From positions 58,277-122,276 of the forward strand of contig NZ_QLLR01000015.1 of NCBI RefSeq assembly GCF_003259615.1: 64,000 nucleotides of DNA. The letters run 5' to 3'. The notes under the pieces are model-generated. The model saw only the letters and a list, made by a program, of their open reading frames with translations, was not told the DNA's origin and ran no database searches. The translations under genes were made by a program, and so were the position numbers. The DNA comes from Pedobacter cryoconitis (GTDB lineage Bacteria > Bacteroidota > Bacteroidia > Sphingobacteriales > Sphingobacteriaceae). How positions within the stretch are numbered: position 1 is the stretch's first letter; every line of letters begins with the position of its first letter. Of the stretch, positions 54,178 through 63,672 are shown one piece after another.

Positions 54178-54594
54178 TTACGACTGACTTTCCGGCTGAT
54201 TAATTCCTGCTTTTTCGCCAGATAAGAAAATAGCAAGTAAAGAAACCAGCAGTACGAAGCTGAATTCTACTCCATTCCTTCCCGGGCCAACTACATACCA
54301 TCCGGCCGGATAATGAACCAGCACAATGCCTGTGATTAAGATCAAACAAAAACCAGGGATAATGAAACGAAGAAATTTTCCGAGGATTAATAGTATTGAT
54401 CCGAAAACCTGAAATATGATCATAGCCCAGGCGATAGTTACACCAAAAGGTGCAAAGCCTACGGCGTTTAAATAAGAATCGCCAAAGGCATTTACGGTTT
54501 GGTTGAATACGCCATGCAGACTGTGCGTAAGAAAAATAGTAGCTACCGCTAAACGTATTAGAAAGAGAGGGTTGATTGCGTTAATTTTATTCAT
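54178..54594 (-). CDS. DoxX-family membrane protein
   Basis: The 138-residue protein has four hydrophobic helices (about residues 9-28, 47-70, 73-93 and 109-127) and the DoxX family layout: FLIRLAVATIFLTHSLHGVFNQ at the start, VTIAWAMIIFQVFGSILLILGKFLRFIIPGFCLI in the middle, and GVEFSFVLLVSLLAIFLSG at the end. DoxX-like proteins are small inner-membrane proteins tied to redox or thiol stress in some bacteria; the exact role is unsettled. It is the last gene of an operon with a MarR regulator and a GNAT acetyltransferase and has its own terminator. Confidence 0.82.
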   Translation of the reverse strand: MNKINAINPLFLIRLAVATIFLTHSLHGVFNQTVNAFGDSYLNAVGFAPFGVTIAWAMIIFQVFGSILLILGKFLRFIIPGFCLILITGIVLVHYPAGWYVVGPGRNGVEFSFVLLVSLLAIFLSGEKAGINQPESQS

Positions 54595-54643
54595 TCTTAA
54601 ATATATTATTTTTCCCTGTGATCTATTTATTCTTTTTTTCGAT

Positions 54644-55339
54644 TTAGCTATTCCCCAGGTATTTCAACTTGATCAGCGGAAAATCTATCCTGGTTTTAAA
54701 GTCTAAATGCTCGTAAATTTTTATGGCTCTTGTATTCGTATCAACAACATGTAAAAAAGGGGTATTTCCCTGTGCTAAGTTTTTGTTGCACAATACATTT
54801 AATAAACGTTGTGCATATCCGTTACCCGTATGATCAGGATGTGTACAAACTGCACTTAATTCTGTAAAACCGTTCAAATTAAATCGTTCTCCGGCAACTG
54901 CAACCAGTTTACCATCTTTTTTAACCCCATAATAATCACCTAGTGCAGCAGTTCTTTCTTTAAAAAACCCGGGCTGTACTAAATTGACCAATTGCAATAA
55001 TTCCTGATTATCAAACGCAGAAAGCTTAACTATCTGCTCCATATTTACCGCTTTATTCAACGTAGGTATATAGCACATTTGCAAACAGTTTAGCCTGTTC
55101 AGCACTTCCCATCCTTCGGGGATAAATGCCAGGTTATCTTTTAAAAAAACTTCTTCATTTACCTTAAAATAAGGTGCTATTTGTGTTAACAATTCTCCGT
55201 CCGGATTCGCCATCCCCATAAAAGGGATAGTACCTTCACTATATCTTTTAATTGCTGAATTACCGGTTGAAAAATCCTGATGAACTGTTTCAAGCGCGTT
55301 CCAGATCGGGTTATCCAATAGCGGCAAGTACTTTTCCAT
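54644..55339 (-). CDS. GNAT-family N-acetyltransferase
   Basis: The 231-residue protein has an N-terminal extension of about 110 residues and a C-terminal FR47-like GNAT domain. AVCTHPDHTGNGYAQRLLNVLC (about residues 164-185) contains the acetyl-CoA pyrophosphate-binding segment (variant of Q/RxxGxG/A), and FLHVVDTNTRAIKIYEHLDF (about 197-216) is the conserved C-terminal Asn/Tyr region. The acceptor is unknown. It lies between marR and doxX (27 bp after marR), so it may detoxify a compound sensed by the regulator. Confidence 0.85.
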   Translation of the reverse strand: MEKYLPLLDNPIWNALETVHQDFSTGNSAIKRYSEGTIPFMGMANPDGELLTQIAPYFKVNEEVFLKDNLAFIPEGWEVLNRLNCLQMCYIPTLNKAVNMEQIVKLSAFDNQELLQLVNLVQPGFFKERTAALGDYYGVKKDGKLVAVAGERFNLNGFTELSAVCTHPDHTGNGYAQRLLNVLCNKNLAQGNTPFLHVVDTNTRAIKIYEHLDFKTRIDFPLIKLKYLGNS

Positions 55340-55366
55340 TGTATAGTATAATTTGATATTTAATAA

Positions 55367-55861
55367 TTAATCTGTCTTTTTTGAAGCTTGTAAACCGTGA
55401 TACCTTTGATAATAGGTCTTCTCTTTCAGCATTTCTTCCAGTTTTTGAATATTTTGTAAAAGCTGTACTTCCTGCTCAAATATCTCCTGGTTTAAAGCAG
55501 AAATATCCTCCCACAGTACCCGGTATTTCGCCAAATCTTTCTGCCCTTTTTTTGTTAGTTTCAACAGGCGTTTCCTGCTGTCACTAACTGATTTTTCAGA
55601 TTCAATATATCCTATATTCTCCAGGCTCTTTGCAATATGGATTACTGCAGGATGGGTCAGGTTCAGTTCTTTTGCAATCTCTGAGATACTGATACTGCTG
55701 CGCTTGCTGATTAAATAATAAAGAATAAAATCTTTTGTTTCCAGTGGTAAGCCCTGTTCTTTATAAATAAGGGTCATATCACTGGTCAGCGATTCATACA
55801 ACCGGCGCAGCCTGGCACCAATGGCAAAAGAGCCTGATTCATTAATAATGTTCGCTATCAT
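55367..55861 (-). CDS. MarR-family transcriptional regulator
   Basis: The 164-residue protein has a winged helix-turn-helix: SISISEIAKELNLTHPAVIHIAKSLENIGYIE (about residues 56-87) is the DNA-binding core, followed by the wing with SRKRLLKLTKKGQKDL (about 95-110). Flanking helices form the dimer interface. MarR proteins usually repress their own operon and dissociate on ligand binding. Its start codon lies inside a perfect 58-bp palindrome, which is the obvious self-operator. The downstream GNAT and DoxX genes are likely targets. Confidence 0.92.
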   Translation of the reverse strand: MIANIINESGSFAIGARLRRLYESLTSDMTLIYKEQGLPLETKDFILYYLISKRSSISISEIAKELNLTHPAVIHIAKSLENIGYIESEKSVSDSRKRLLKLTKKGQKDLAKYRVLWEDISALNQEIFEQEVQLLQNIQKLEEMLKEKTYYQRYHGLQASKKTD

Positions 55862-55909
55862 TGTATATATTTACGTAAACGTTTACGTAAATATATACAA
55901 TGATAGCGA
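55852..55909. promoter_or_regulatory. Perfect 58-bp palindrome over the marR start (probable operator)
   Basis: Two 29-bp arms meet at 55880/55881 with no mismatch and no spacer. Each arm contains the inner palindrome TTTACGTAAA (55870-55879 and 55882-55891), a good MarR-type half-site pair. The outer part of each arm includes ATGATAGCGA, so the first codons of marR are mirrored on the plus strand. Confidence 0.75.
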
Positions 55910-56160
55910 CAGCCCACTAACAATTTTCAGTTATCCCTGTAAGGACCTATAAATCAATTGGTAAATTATGCTTTTAAAGACAGCGGACTGGAAATCTTCG
56001 GGCAGCAGGAAAGCCAGCGGAAACTTTAACATCGGTGTGTAACATTTAGCTCACGTTTAAACCTGACCGTATCAATTTATAATGAATAAATAATAACTTA
56101 TAGGCTGATTAGCTGATCACACCCTGAACCAATTCGTATCCTGAAAAAGATTTTAACTCC

Positions 56161-58368
56161 ATGAACAAACTATTCAAATCCGTTTTATCGCAATCCTTTT
56201 TTATTTCCTTGTTTACGATCGCATCCGCTAATCAAAGCCAGGCACAAAATGTGATCATCCCTATAGAAACTGCACATAATGCCATGGTTTTACAGGCAGA
56301 TGAAAGCAAGAATTTAAAAAACATCTTTTTAGGTAAAAAGTTGTCTGATGCTCAGGAATATGATTTTATTAAAAGTGTTTACAAGCAGACAGAAGATTAT
56401 AGTAGTTTACTGAACTCTGCTTATACACCATCGGGATCAAAAAACCTGGTAGAACCTGCTATTTCTGTCATTCATGCAGATGGCAACCTGTCTTTAGATT
56501 TAAGATATGTTAGTCATCAGCAAACCAGGTTAAATGATAATGTATCCTTATTAAAGGTGCTGCTGAAAGATCCTGTTTATAATTTTGAAGTTACTTTATA
56601 TTATAAATCTTATTATAAAGAGGATGTCATTGAGCAGTGGAGCGTAATTAAACATCAGGAGAAAGGGAACGTTACGTTGCAAAAGTTTGCTTCAGCGAAT
56701 TTGTATCTTAAAGCAAAAAGTTACTGGTTAAAGCAGTTCCATGGAGATTGGGCCAAAGAAATGCAACCTGAAGAATCTCAGTTAACTCATGGTATAAAAA
56801 CGCTTGATACTAAATTAGGGACGCGCGCCAACCTGTTTATGCCTTCGGTTTTTATGATTTCATTAGACAAGCCAGCGGGCGAAGATGAAGGAAATGTATT
56901 GTACGGGGCACTGGAATGGAGCGGGAATTTCAAAATTGATTTTGAAGTAGACTTTCAGGACAACCTGAGAATTATTGCTGGTATAAACAACTATGCTTCG
57001 GCTTATCAATTGAAACCGAATGAAGAGTTTGCGACCCCTGCATTTTTATATACGTTTTCTGATAAAGGGAAGGGTGAAGCGAGCAGAAAACTACAAAGCT
57101 GGGCAAGAAATTACAAGTTGCTGGATGGTAAGGGCAACAGGCTTACTTTATTAAATAATTGGGAGGCTACTTACTTCGATTTTAATGAGCAAAAGTTGAG
57201 TGGCTTATTAAAGCAGACCAAAAATCTTGGGGTAGACTTATTTTTACTGGACGATGGTTGGTTTGGAAATAATCATCCGCGCAATGATGACCACGCCGGA
57301 TTGGGTGATTGGCAGGAAAACCGCAAGAAATTACCGAATGGGATTAGTTCACTGGTTAAAGATGCCAGTGCAAACGGCGTAAAATTTGGTATCTGGATTG
57401 AGCCTGAAATGGTAAATCCTAAAAGTGATTTGTACACTAAACATCCGGACTGGATTATTAAACAACCAAACAGAGAGGAACACTATTTCAGAAATCAGCT
57501 GGTACTGGATCTGAGCAATCCTAAGGTGCAGGATTTCGTCTATGATATTGTAGATTCTTTGTTTATTAAAGCACCTGCGCTGGCTTATATTAAATGGGAT
57601 TGTAATGCGGTTATTTACAATGCTTATTCTGCTCACCTGAAAAACAATCAGTCACAGTTTTATGTGGAATATGTGCGCGGGTTATACAAGGTACTGGAAA
57701 GGATCAGAGCTAAATATCCAGTTGTGCCTATGATGTTATGCTCTGGAGGGGGCGGCCGGGTAGATTATGGTGCATTAAAATATTTCACAGAATTCTGGCC
57801 TAGTGACAACACTGATCCGTTAGAACGGATATTTATACAGTGGGATTATTCTTATTTCTATCCTGCTATTGCAAGCTCAAATCATGTTACAGATTGGGGC
57901 AAACAGCCAATTAAATTCAGGACTGATGTGGCGATGATGGGGAAACTCGGATTTGACATTGTAGTTAGTGAATTGAAAGAGAATGATTTAAAATTCTGTC
58001 AGGATGCGGTTAAAGGATATGATGGAGTAAAGCAGGTTATTTGGCAGGGGGATCAGTATCGCCTGGTTAATCCGCATGAGCAGAATATGGCTTCTTTAAT
58101 GTATGTGGATCCGACAAAATCAACAGCGGTTATGTTCAATTACCTGGTTAATTACAGGTATGGTGAAAGTAGTAAAGCACCGATCAGGTTAAAAGGTCTT
58201 GATGGGAAAAAGAAATACAAATTGGAAGAGATCAATCTGTATCCGGGGACTCAATCTACGTTTAAAAAGGATGTGGTATTTTCTGGTGATTTCTTAATGA
58301 ATATTGGGTTCAATCCGGAAGTGAATACGAACAGAACCAGTGTAATTGTAAAGATTACTGAGGTGTGA
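56161..58368 (+). CDS. GH36 alpha-galactosidase (secreted)
   Basis: The 735-residue protein has a signal peptide (about residues 1-28, ending SQA). An N-terminal beta-supersandwich is followed by the (beta/alpha)8 catalytic domain of GH36. LFLLDDGWFGNNHPRNDD (near residue 360) and FGIWIEPEMVNPKSD (near 410) bind substrate. YIKWDCN (near 480) carries the nucleophile Asp, and WPSDNTDPLERIFIQ (near 545) the acid/base Asp. It releases terminal alpha-galactose from oligosaccharides or polysaccharides. It is a single gene between the marR operon and the sigma-factor operon. Confidence 0.93.
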   Translation: MNKLFKSVLSQSFFISLFTIASANQSQAQNVIIPIETAHNAMVLQADESKNLKNIFLGKKLSDAQEYDFIKSVYKQTEDYSSLLNSAYTPSGSKNLVEPAISVIHADGNLSLDLRYVSHQQTRLNDNVSLLKVLLKDPVYNFEVTLYYKSYYKEDVIEQWSVIKHQEKGNVTLQKFASANLYLKAKSYWLKQFHGDWAKEMQPEESQLTHGIKTLDTKLGTRANLFMPSVFMISLDKPAGEDEGNVLYGALEWSGNFKIDFEVDFQDNLRIIAGINNYASAYQLKPNEEFATPAFLYTFSDKGKGEASRKLQSWARNYKLLDGKGNRLTLLNNWEATYFDFNEQKLSGLLKQTKNLGVDLFLLDDGWFGNNHPRNDDHAGLGDWQENRKKLPNGISSLVKDASANGVKFGIWIEPEMVNPKSDLYTKHPDWIIKQPNREEHYFRNQLVLDLSNPKVQDFVYDIVDSLFIKAPALAYIKWDCNAVIYNAYSAHLKNNQSQFYVEYVRGLYKVLERIRAKYPVVPMMLCSGGGGRVDYGALKYFTEFWPSDNTDPLERIFIQWDYSYFYPAIASSNHVTDWGKQPIKFRTDVAMMGKLGFDIVVSELKENDLKFCQDAVKGYDGVKQVIWQGDQYRLVNPHEQNMASLMYVDPTKSTAVMFNYLVNYRYGESSKAPIRLKGLDGKKKYKLEEINLYPGTQSTFKKDVVFSGDFLMNIGFNPEVNTNRTSVIVKITEV

Positions 58369-58455
58369 TATGGAAACTGAAGTAAAAAGCAGCATTCCAT
58401 ATTAAAAATATTTGCTTGCAATAAGATCATAACAATAGCTTAATACAATATTATT

Positions 58456-58463
58456 TAGTTTTG
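58456..58463 (+). promoter_or_regulatory. Candidate -7 box of the ECF sigma operon
   Basis: TAGTTTTG matches TAnnTTTG and ends only 10 bp before the sigma-factor ATG, so the transcript would be nearly leaderless. No -33 element is evident. Confidence 0.4.
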
Positions 58464-58473
58464 TCTCTATCAC

Positions 58474-59064
58474 ATGAGGAACCACAAATCTGACAGAGAA
58501 CTAGTAAAAGACATGAATGAGGGCGATGAAACCGCCTTTCAATGCCTATTTGATTTTCACTGGGATACACTATATGCCTTTGTTTACAGGCTGATCAATG
58601 ATGAGGATCAAACTAAAGACATTCTGCAAAATGTATTTCTTGAGGTTTGGAATAAAAAAGATACCCTGCTTATTGATGATTCAATATTACCTTATCTCTA
58701 TAAGATTGCCAAAAATGATGTTATGTCTTTATTCCGCAGAAACAAGGTCAGGCTGGATGGAAATGACATATTAATTCGTAATCTTAAAAGGTCTTCTGCT
58801 ACAGATGACCGTATAATTGCCAAGCAGTTACAAGATGTTATTGATTTGGAATTGGAAAAAATGCCATTTAATGTACGTCAATGTTTTCAGCTGAGTAAAT
58901 ATGAACATAAATCTATCCGGGAGATTGCACTGGAACTCACGTTATCAGAACAAACCGTAAAAAACAATATTTCTGAAGCTTTAAGGAGATTAAGATTTTG
59001 CTTAAATGACAGTTCTTTAGGCTATCTGAGTGTACTCATCCCCTTCCTGCTAAACTTAACTTAA
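58474..59064 (+). CDS. ECF-type RNA polymerase sigma factor
   Basis: The 196-residue protein has sigma region 2 (LFDFHWDTLYAFVYRLINDEDQTKDILQNVFLEVWNKK, split over about residues 26-63) and region 4 with its helix-turn-helix (SIREIALELTLSEQTVKNNISEALRRLRF, about 148-176). It is the FecI-like type common in Bacteroidota. It starts an operon with a FecR-like anti-sigma factor and a TonB-dependent receptor, the standard arrangement for surface-signalled uptake: the anti-sigma factor holds the sigma factor until the receptor meets its substrate. Confidence 0.93.
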   Translation: MRNHKSDRELVKDMNEGDETAFQCLFDFHWDTLYAFVYRLINDEDQTKDILQNVFLEVWNKKDTLLIDDSILPYLYKIAKNDVMSLFRRNKVRLDGNDILIRNLKRSSATDDRIIAKQLQDVIDLELEKMPFNVRQCFQLSKYEHKSIREIALELTLSEQTVKNNISEALRRLRFCLNDSSLGYLSVLIPFLLNLT

Positions 59065-59117
59065 GTTTAACACTAAATTAAAGTACTTTTTCGCTCTTCG
59101 GGCGCTTTATAGCCGGA

Positions 59118-60116
59118 ATGAAAATTAAAGGGGACAAATACTTACAGGAGAAATTCGGACAATATCAGTCCGGCAGTTTAAGTGATCAGGAAAAAACGAT
59201 CATAGATGACTGGTTTAAAGAGAGAATGAAGAGTACCCTTTTAGCCATTCGGACTAACCACTTTCAAGCGGAAGAAATTCGTTCGGCAGTATATCGCAAA
59301 CTTCAGCAACGTATTTCGCAGCAAAACAAAAAGCAGCAATATAAAAAATGGCTCAAAATTGCTTGTATTCTGCTTTTAATTTCCAGCATCGGCGCACTGA
59401 CTTTGCATCAGTTTCAAGAAGCCAGAAAACCTGAAAAACAACTTGTCCAAATATTCAGTACTGGTAATGCACAGTATAAAAGAATCACCTTACAAGATGG
59501 TACGCAGATTTGGCTGAATGCTGCAACCCGGTTACGCGTAGATGCTCGTTTTAAAACTTCCAATTTAAGAAAGGTCTACCTGGAGCATGGAGAAGCTTTT
59601 TTCCAGGTTAAGAGAGATACGCTCAGACCCTTTAAAATTATCACACAGAATTTCATAACAACAGTTCTGGGAACGTCATTTAATATTACATCTTATCCTG
59701 AACTGAATACCTATAAAGTGGCTGTTGCTTCGGGGGAAGTAAAGGTAGATTTTCTCGATCAAGAACTTGTAAAGGAATTAGTACATAATGAGGTATTAAC
59801 TTACAATTTAAGCACAAAACGTAAAATCATTACTAAGCAAGACGTTAGCTTGTGGAGTGGATGGAGATCAAACCAATCAGTTTATCTGGAAAACCTGACA
59901 CTCTCTCAGATCGGTGCTGCACTCTCAAGAAAATACAATATTCAAGTAAAGACCGCTAGTCTACAACGAGATCATAAAACATATACCCTATACCTTTTCA
60001 ATCAGCCGATACAACAGGCAGTCCAGAGAATTGCTTTAATTACCGGCATGAGTTACCAATTAACGCAACACACCTTAATCCTTACTCCAAATCCAATTTC
60101 AATGAAGAAAAATTAA
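59118..60116 (+). CDS. FecR-family anti-sigma factor
   Basis: The 332-residue protein has a cytoplasmic N-terminal part (about residues 1-75), one membrane helix (WLKIACILLLISSIGALTL, about 78-96) and a periplasmic FecR domain (ITLQDGTQIWLNAATRLRVD near 122; VYLEHGEAFFQVKRD; FNITSYPELNTYKVAVASGEVKV). A C-terminal DUF4974 domain (LYLFNQPIQQAVQRIALITG near 293) completes it. It should pass the signal from the TonB receptor to the ECF sigma factor encoded 53 bp upstream. The order sigma-FecR-receptor is complete here. Confidence 0.93.
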   Translation: MKIKGDKYLQEKFGQYQSGSLSDQEKTIIDDWFKERMKSTLLAIRTNHFQAEEIRSAVYRKLQQRISQQNKKQQYKKWLKIACILLLISSIGALTLHQFQEARKPEKQLVQIFSTGNAQYKRITLQDGTQIWLNAATRLRVDARFKTSNLRKVYLEHGEAFFQVKRDTLRPFKIITQNFITTVLGTSFNITSYPELNTYKVAVASGEVKVDFLDQELVKELVHNEVLTYNLSTKRKIITKQDVSLWSGWRSNQSVYLENLTLSQIGAALSRKYNIQVKTASLQRDHKTYTLYLFNQPIQQAVQRIALITGMSYQLTQHTLILTPNPISMKKN

Positions 60117-60125
60117 ACATAAAAA

Positions 60126-60155
60126 AAGCCGAAAGTGTTCGAGCACTTCCGGCTT
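60126..60155. other. Hairpin between fecR and the receptor gene
   Basis: AAGCCGAAAGTG and CACTTCCGGCTT pair over 12 bp with one mismatch around a 6-nt loop. The A-run precedes the stem on the plus strand, so a terminator would point to the minus strand, where there is no gene. It may instead protect or separate the receptor mRNA. Confidence 0.5.
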
Positions 60156-60221
60156 CAATCAGCGCTGAAGCAGCCCTGATTTATTCAATTAACTCTTAGA
60201 AATTAATCAAAGCAAATAAAT

Positions 60222-63200
60222 ATGCAACATTATTACCAGTATCTGAAAGATTCAGTAAGAAATATTTCGTTTCTGATGAAACAGAACATTTTACTTCTAT
60301 TCTTATTGACAACAACCCACATCCATGCACAATCAACAGACGCTTCTATTACAGGAAAAGTGATAGATGAGAAAGGAATAGCTGTCCCTGGTGCTTCCAT
60401 AGTTTTACGTAATGAATCAACAGGTTTCCGTGCAGTGACGATGACAAATAAAGATGGTCTTTTTACATTAATCCAGCTTCCTCTGGGCAAGCCCTATACA
60501 GTTACGGTAACTTACATTGGTTATCCTAAACAGATTAAGGCGGATTTTGCATTGAATCAGGGAGATAATATTGTCGCGAATTTTCACCTCACAGAATCTG
60601 ATAATCAATTAAATGAAGTAATCATTAATACCAATTCCTTAACTAAAAGGATTGATCGTCTGGGGTCGAGTACTGCGATTACTTCACAGAATATTCAGCA
60701 GCTACCTACACAAAACAGGAATTTCAATAACCTGTCAGCCTTAGCACCAACCACTAACGGAACAAATATTAGCGGACAGCGTGCTTCTTCTACAAATTAC
60801 CTCATTGATGGTGCGAGTGCAAGAAATAACCTCACCTCCGGAGCGATAGGGAGTGGTCCTTATTCTTTGTCGTTAGAAGCTATACGCGAGTTTGAGGTAG
60901 CCACAAACGTTTATGATGTTTATAAAGGTCGTGAAGGTGGTGGTACGGTAAGTGCCGTGACCAAATCTGGAACAAATACATTGACCGGATCTGTGTTTGA
61001 TTATTACCGTTCAGATTTTCTGGCCAGTCCTTACGACATCCGGGGAAACAAGCGCTCGCAGAAGTTCACAACCAATCAGTATGGTTTTAGTTTAGGTGGG
61101 CCGATTATTAAGGATAAACTTCATTTTTTTACGGCGCTGGATCGCCAGAATGAAAGTATGCCTTTCTTTATTGCTGATATCCGGAGTGATCAGGATCAGA
61201 TTAACCTTGGAATTAGTAAAGGTGCGCTGGATAGTGTTTTAAGTATTGGAAGAGCAAAATATGGATTAGGAAAAGGGCAACAAACTGGCGAGTTTAAAAG
61301 ACAAACGCTTGCGAATACTTTCTTTGCACGTTTGGATTGGCAGATCAATGATAAACACCGTTTGACTTTGAGAAATAACTACAGTGATTGGAATAATCCG
61401 AATAGTAGTGATGATAATTCCAATATTAACCTGTTTGAAGTGTGGGGTAATTTTAAATCAAGAGAAAACAGCACACTCCTATCTTTACGTTCTCAATTAA
61501 AACCCAACTTTCTCAATGAGCTTAAAGTTCAGTTTCAAACGGCAACAAGAAATTATGTACCCAACAGTGAATTACCTTCCGAAAATATCCCAAGGGCTAT
61601 TGTCACTGTAAAATCTACTTTACCAAATGGTACAATCGGAAACAAGACAGTACAGTTGGGTGGGCAGCGTTTCTTTCCAGAAAACAACCTGGAAAATCAG
61701 TTACAGCTAGTGAATACTTCTTATTATAATGTGGGTAAATACAAGTTTACTTTTGGAACAGATAACACGCTGACTTATATGGATACATATATTTCAAGTG
61801 AGCAAAATGGCCGGTTTATCTTCAACAGCTTAAAAGATTTTGATAACCTGAATGCTTCCAGATATGCAAGGGAGGCACCAATTGATGGTGTTCCATCTGT
61901 ACAGCAGTATATTTTAAATGCTTCGGTATTTGGTCAGGTAGAATACGATCTGGCTAAAAACCTAAGTGCCATGTTTGGTCTTCGTTATGATGTAACCAGC
62001 TTTATAACTGGGGCGGAATACAATCCTGTGGTAGAACGTACGCTAGGTTTAAGAACAGACAGTAAGATTACAGATGCTGGTAAAATTCAGCCACGTGTAC
62101 AGTTTACCTGGGATATTAATGGAGAGAAAAAGGATATTATCCGTTTGGGTGGTGGCTTGTTCTCCGCTTATCCTGTAAATTATGCACAAGTAAATAATAT
62201 TCAGAATAGCGGCACTAAGGTTGCCTCTATCGACGTATCCCGGCCGGCAAGTGGCCAGAGTTTAGTTCCGGTTCCTGATTTTCCTGCTTATAGAGATAAT
62301 CCATCAACTGCACCTGGAATTATTGCTGGTGTACCTTATGTTTCCACCATTAATTTAAATGACCCTAATCTAAAAATGCCTTCTATTTTTAAGATGAACT
62401 TAAGTTATAATAAGATTATCGGTGATCGTTTGAGGTTAGGTGTTAATTTCCTGTATTCTCATACCAAAAACAATTATGTCTATCTGGATAAAAACCTGGT
62501 CGATAATCCATACTTCCGTTTAGCTAACGAAGAAAACAGAGCGGTATTTGTACCTGCAAACACGATAACTACGACAGGGATAACAAATAATGTACTGGGT
62601 AGAAAAACCAATGAAGTTGGCAGGGTGTTGATGCTAACAAATGGTGCAGTATTAACACAGAAAGCGATAATCATCGATGCGAGTTTTCGTTATCTGAAAG
62701 ATGGTTATGTCAATGTAAGTTATACGCTTAATGATGCTAAAGATAATTCTTCGTACAACGGAAACGTTGCGAATACTTCTACTTTCAGACCAGTAAAATC
62801 TGATCCCCGCGATCTTTCTCAAATTGTCTATTCAGATAATCAATACAGAAATAAACTCGTGATCTACGGTACTACACCTTCCTGGAAAGGGTTTTCACTG
62901 AGCGGTACTTTCAGAGGAATCGGTGGAACAAGATATTCGATGACCGTTGATGCGGATATTAATGGTGATTTTGTAGGTGGGCCGGGCAATGATAACGATC
63001 TCGCTTTTGTATTTGATCCAAACAGTGCAAATATCAGTGCTGCAAATAAGGCCTCTATGGAAAAAGTATTAAATAATCCTGATAACAGAGCAAAAGATTA
63101 TATTTTAAAGAGTCTGGGCAAAATAGCCAATAGAAATGGTGGAATTAATCCTTTCTCGGGCACGTTTGATATCAGGGTGCAGAAGGAATTTAAAACTTAT

Positions 63201-63425
63201 AAAACACAAAAACTAACTTTAAGCTTTGACGCTTTCAATTTTGCGAACTTGTTAAATAAAAAATGGGGGGTGAATTATAATCTGGGTGATCAGAGTTTAT
63301 TATATGTCACCAAGTTTGATCAGGCTAAACAACAATATGAGTACCGTGTAAACGAAAATATAGGTGTGACCCAGGCAAATGGCACACCTTATCAAATTCA
63401 ATTAGGCGCAAGATATTCTTTTTAA
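60222..63425 (+). CDS. TonB-dependent receptor with carboxypeptidase-regulatory-like N-domain (Oar-like)
   Basis: The 1067-residue outer-membrane transporter starts with a signal peptide; the hydrophobic core KQNILLLFLLTTTHIHAQ suggests the real start may be the ATG at 60276. Residues of about 43-125 form the CarboxypepD_reg-like domain (SITGKVIDEKGIAVPGASIVLRN). A plug follows (about 135-270; TKSGTNTLTGSVFDYYRSDF), then a 22-strand-type barrel ending in aromatic YSF. Segments such as FNNLSALAPTTNG and IDGASARN are typical of Oar-like receptors, not of SusC glycan transporters, and there is no SusD partner. It is downstream of the sigma/FecR pair and 9 bp upstream of a phospholipase C gene, so a phospholipid or choline-phosphate related substrate is plausible. 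Confidence 0.9.
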   Translation: MQHYYQYLKDSVRNISFLMKQNILLLFLLTTTHIHAQSTDASITGKVIDEKGIAVPGASIVLRNESTGFRAVTMTNKDGLFTLIQLPLGKPYTVTVTYIGYPKQIKADFALNQGDNIVANFHLTESDNQLNEVIINTNSLTKRIDRLGSSTAITSQNIQQLPTQNRNFNNLSALAPTTNGTNISGQRASSTNYLIDGASARNNLTSGAIGSGPYSLSLEAIREFEVATNVYDVYKGREGGGTVSAVTKSGTNTLTGSVFDYYRSDFLASPYDIRGNKRSQKFTTNQYGFSLGGPIIKDKLHFFTALDRQNESMPFFIADIRSDQDQINLGISKGALDSVLSIGRAKYGLGKGQQTGEFKRQTLANTFFARLDWQINDKHRLTLRNNYSDWNNPNSSDDNSNINLFEVWGNFKSRENSTLLSLRSQLKPNFLNELKVQFQTATRNYVPNSELPSENIPRAIVTVKSTLPNGTIGNKTVQLGGQRFFPENNLENQLQLVNTSYYNVGKYKFTFGTDNTLTYMDTYISSEQNGRFIFNSLKDFDNLNASRYAREAPIDGVPSVQQYILNASVFGQVEYDLAKNLSAMFGLRYDVTSFITGAEYNPVVERTLGLRTDSKITDAGKIQPRVQFTWDINGEKKDIIRLGGGLFSAYPVNYAQVNNIQNSGTKVASIDVSRPASGQSLVPVPDFPAYRDNPSTAPGIIAGVPYVSTINLNDPNLKMPSIFKMNLSYNKIIGDRLRLGVNFLYSHTKNNYVYLDKNLVDNPYFRLANEENRAVFVPANTITTTGITNNVLGRKTNEVGRVLMLTNGAVLTQKAIIIDASFRYLKDGYVNVSYTLNDAKDNSSYNGNVANTSTFRPVKSDPRDLSQIVYSDNQYRNKLVIYGTTPSWKGFSLSGTFRGIGGTRYSMTVDADINGDFVGGPGNDNDLAFVFDPNSANISAANKASMEKVLNNPDNRAKDYILKSLGKIANRNGGINPFSGTFDIRVQKEFKTYKTQKLTLSFDAFNFANLLNKKWGVNYNLGDQSLLYVTKFDQAKQQYEYRVNENIGVTQANGTPYQIQLGARYSF

Positions 63426-63434
63426 TAAAAAAAT

Positions 63435-63672
63435 ATGAATTCACGTAGAGACTTTATCAAGAAAGCAGCCCTCCTATCCGGAGGTGCTGCTTTAATCAAC
63501 ACTTTGCCACCTGTTATACAGAAGGCAATGGCTATTGACCCGGCTGCAGGCAGTACATTTTATGATGCTGAGCATGTAGTTTTTTTGATGCAGGAAAACC
63601 GTTCCTTTGATCATGAGTTTGGAACTTTACAGGGTGTAAGGGGTTTTAACGATCCCAGGGCAATTGACTTAC
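63435..63672 (+). pseudogene. Phosphocholine-type phospholipase C, truncated by an IS insertion
   Basis: The reading frame begins with a twin-arginine signal (NSRRDFIKKAALLSGGAAL) and continues into the N-terminal motif of acid-phosphatase-like phospholipases C: AEHVVFLMQENRSFDHEFGTLQGVRGFNDPRAIDL (split over about residues 43-77), with the metal-binding ENRSFDH. Normal enzymes of this family have several hundred more residues. Coding similarity stops after AIDL, at about 63672, where IS3-type sequence begins, and the frame then ends at a chance TAA (63687-63689). The remainder may lie beyond the element, outside the window. The gene is 9 bp from the TonB-receptor gene and is part of its operon. 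Confidence 0.8.
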
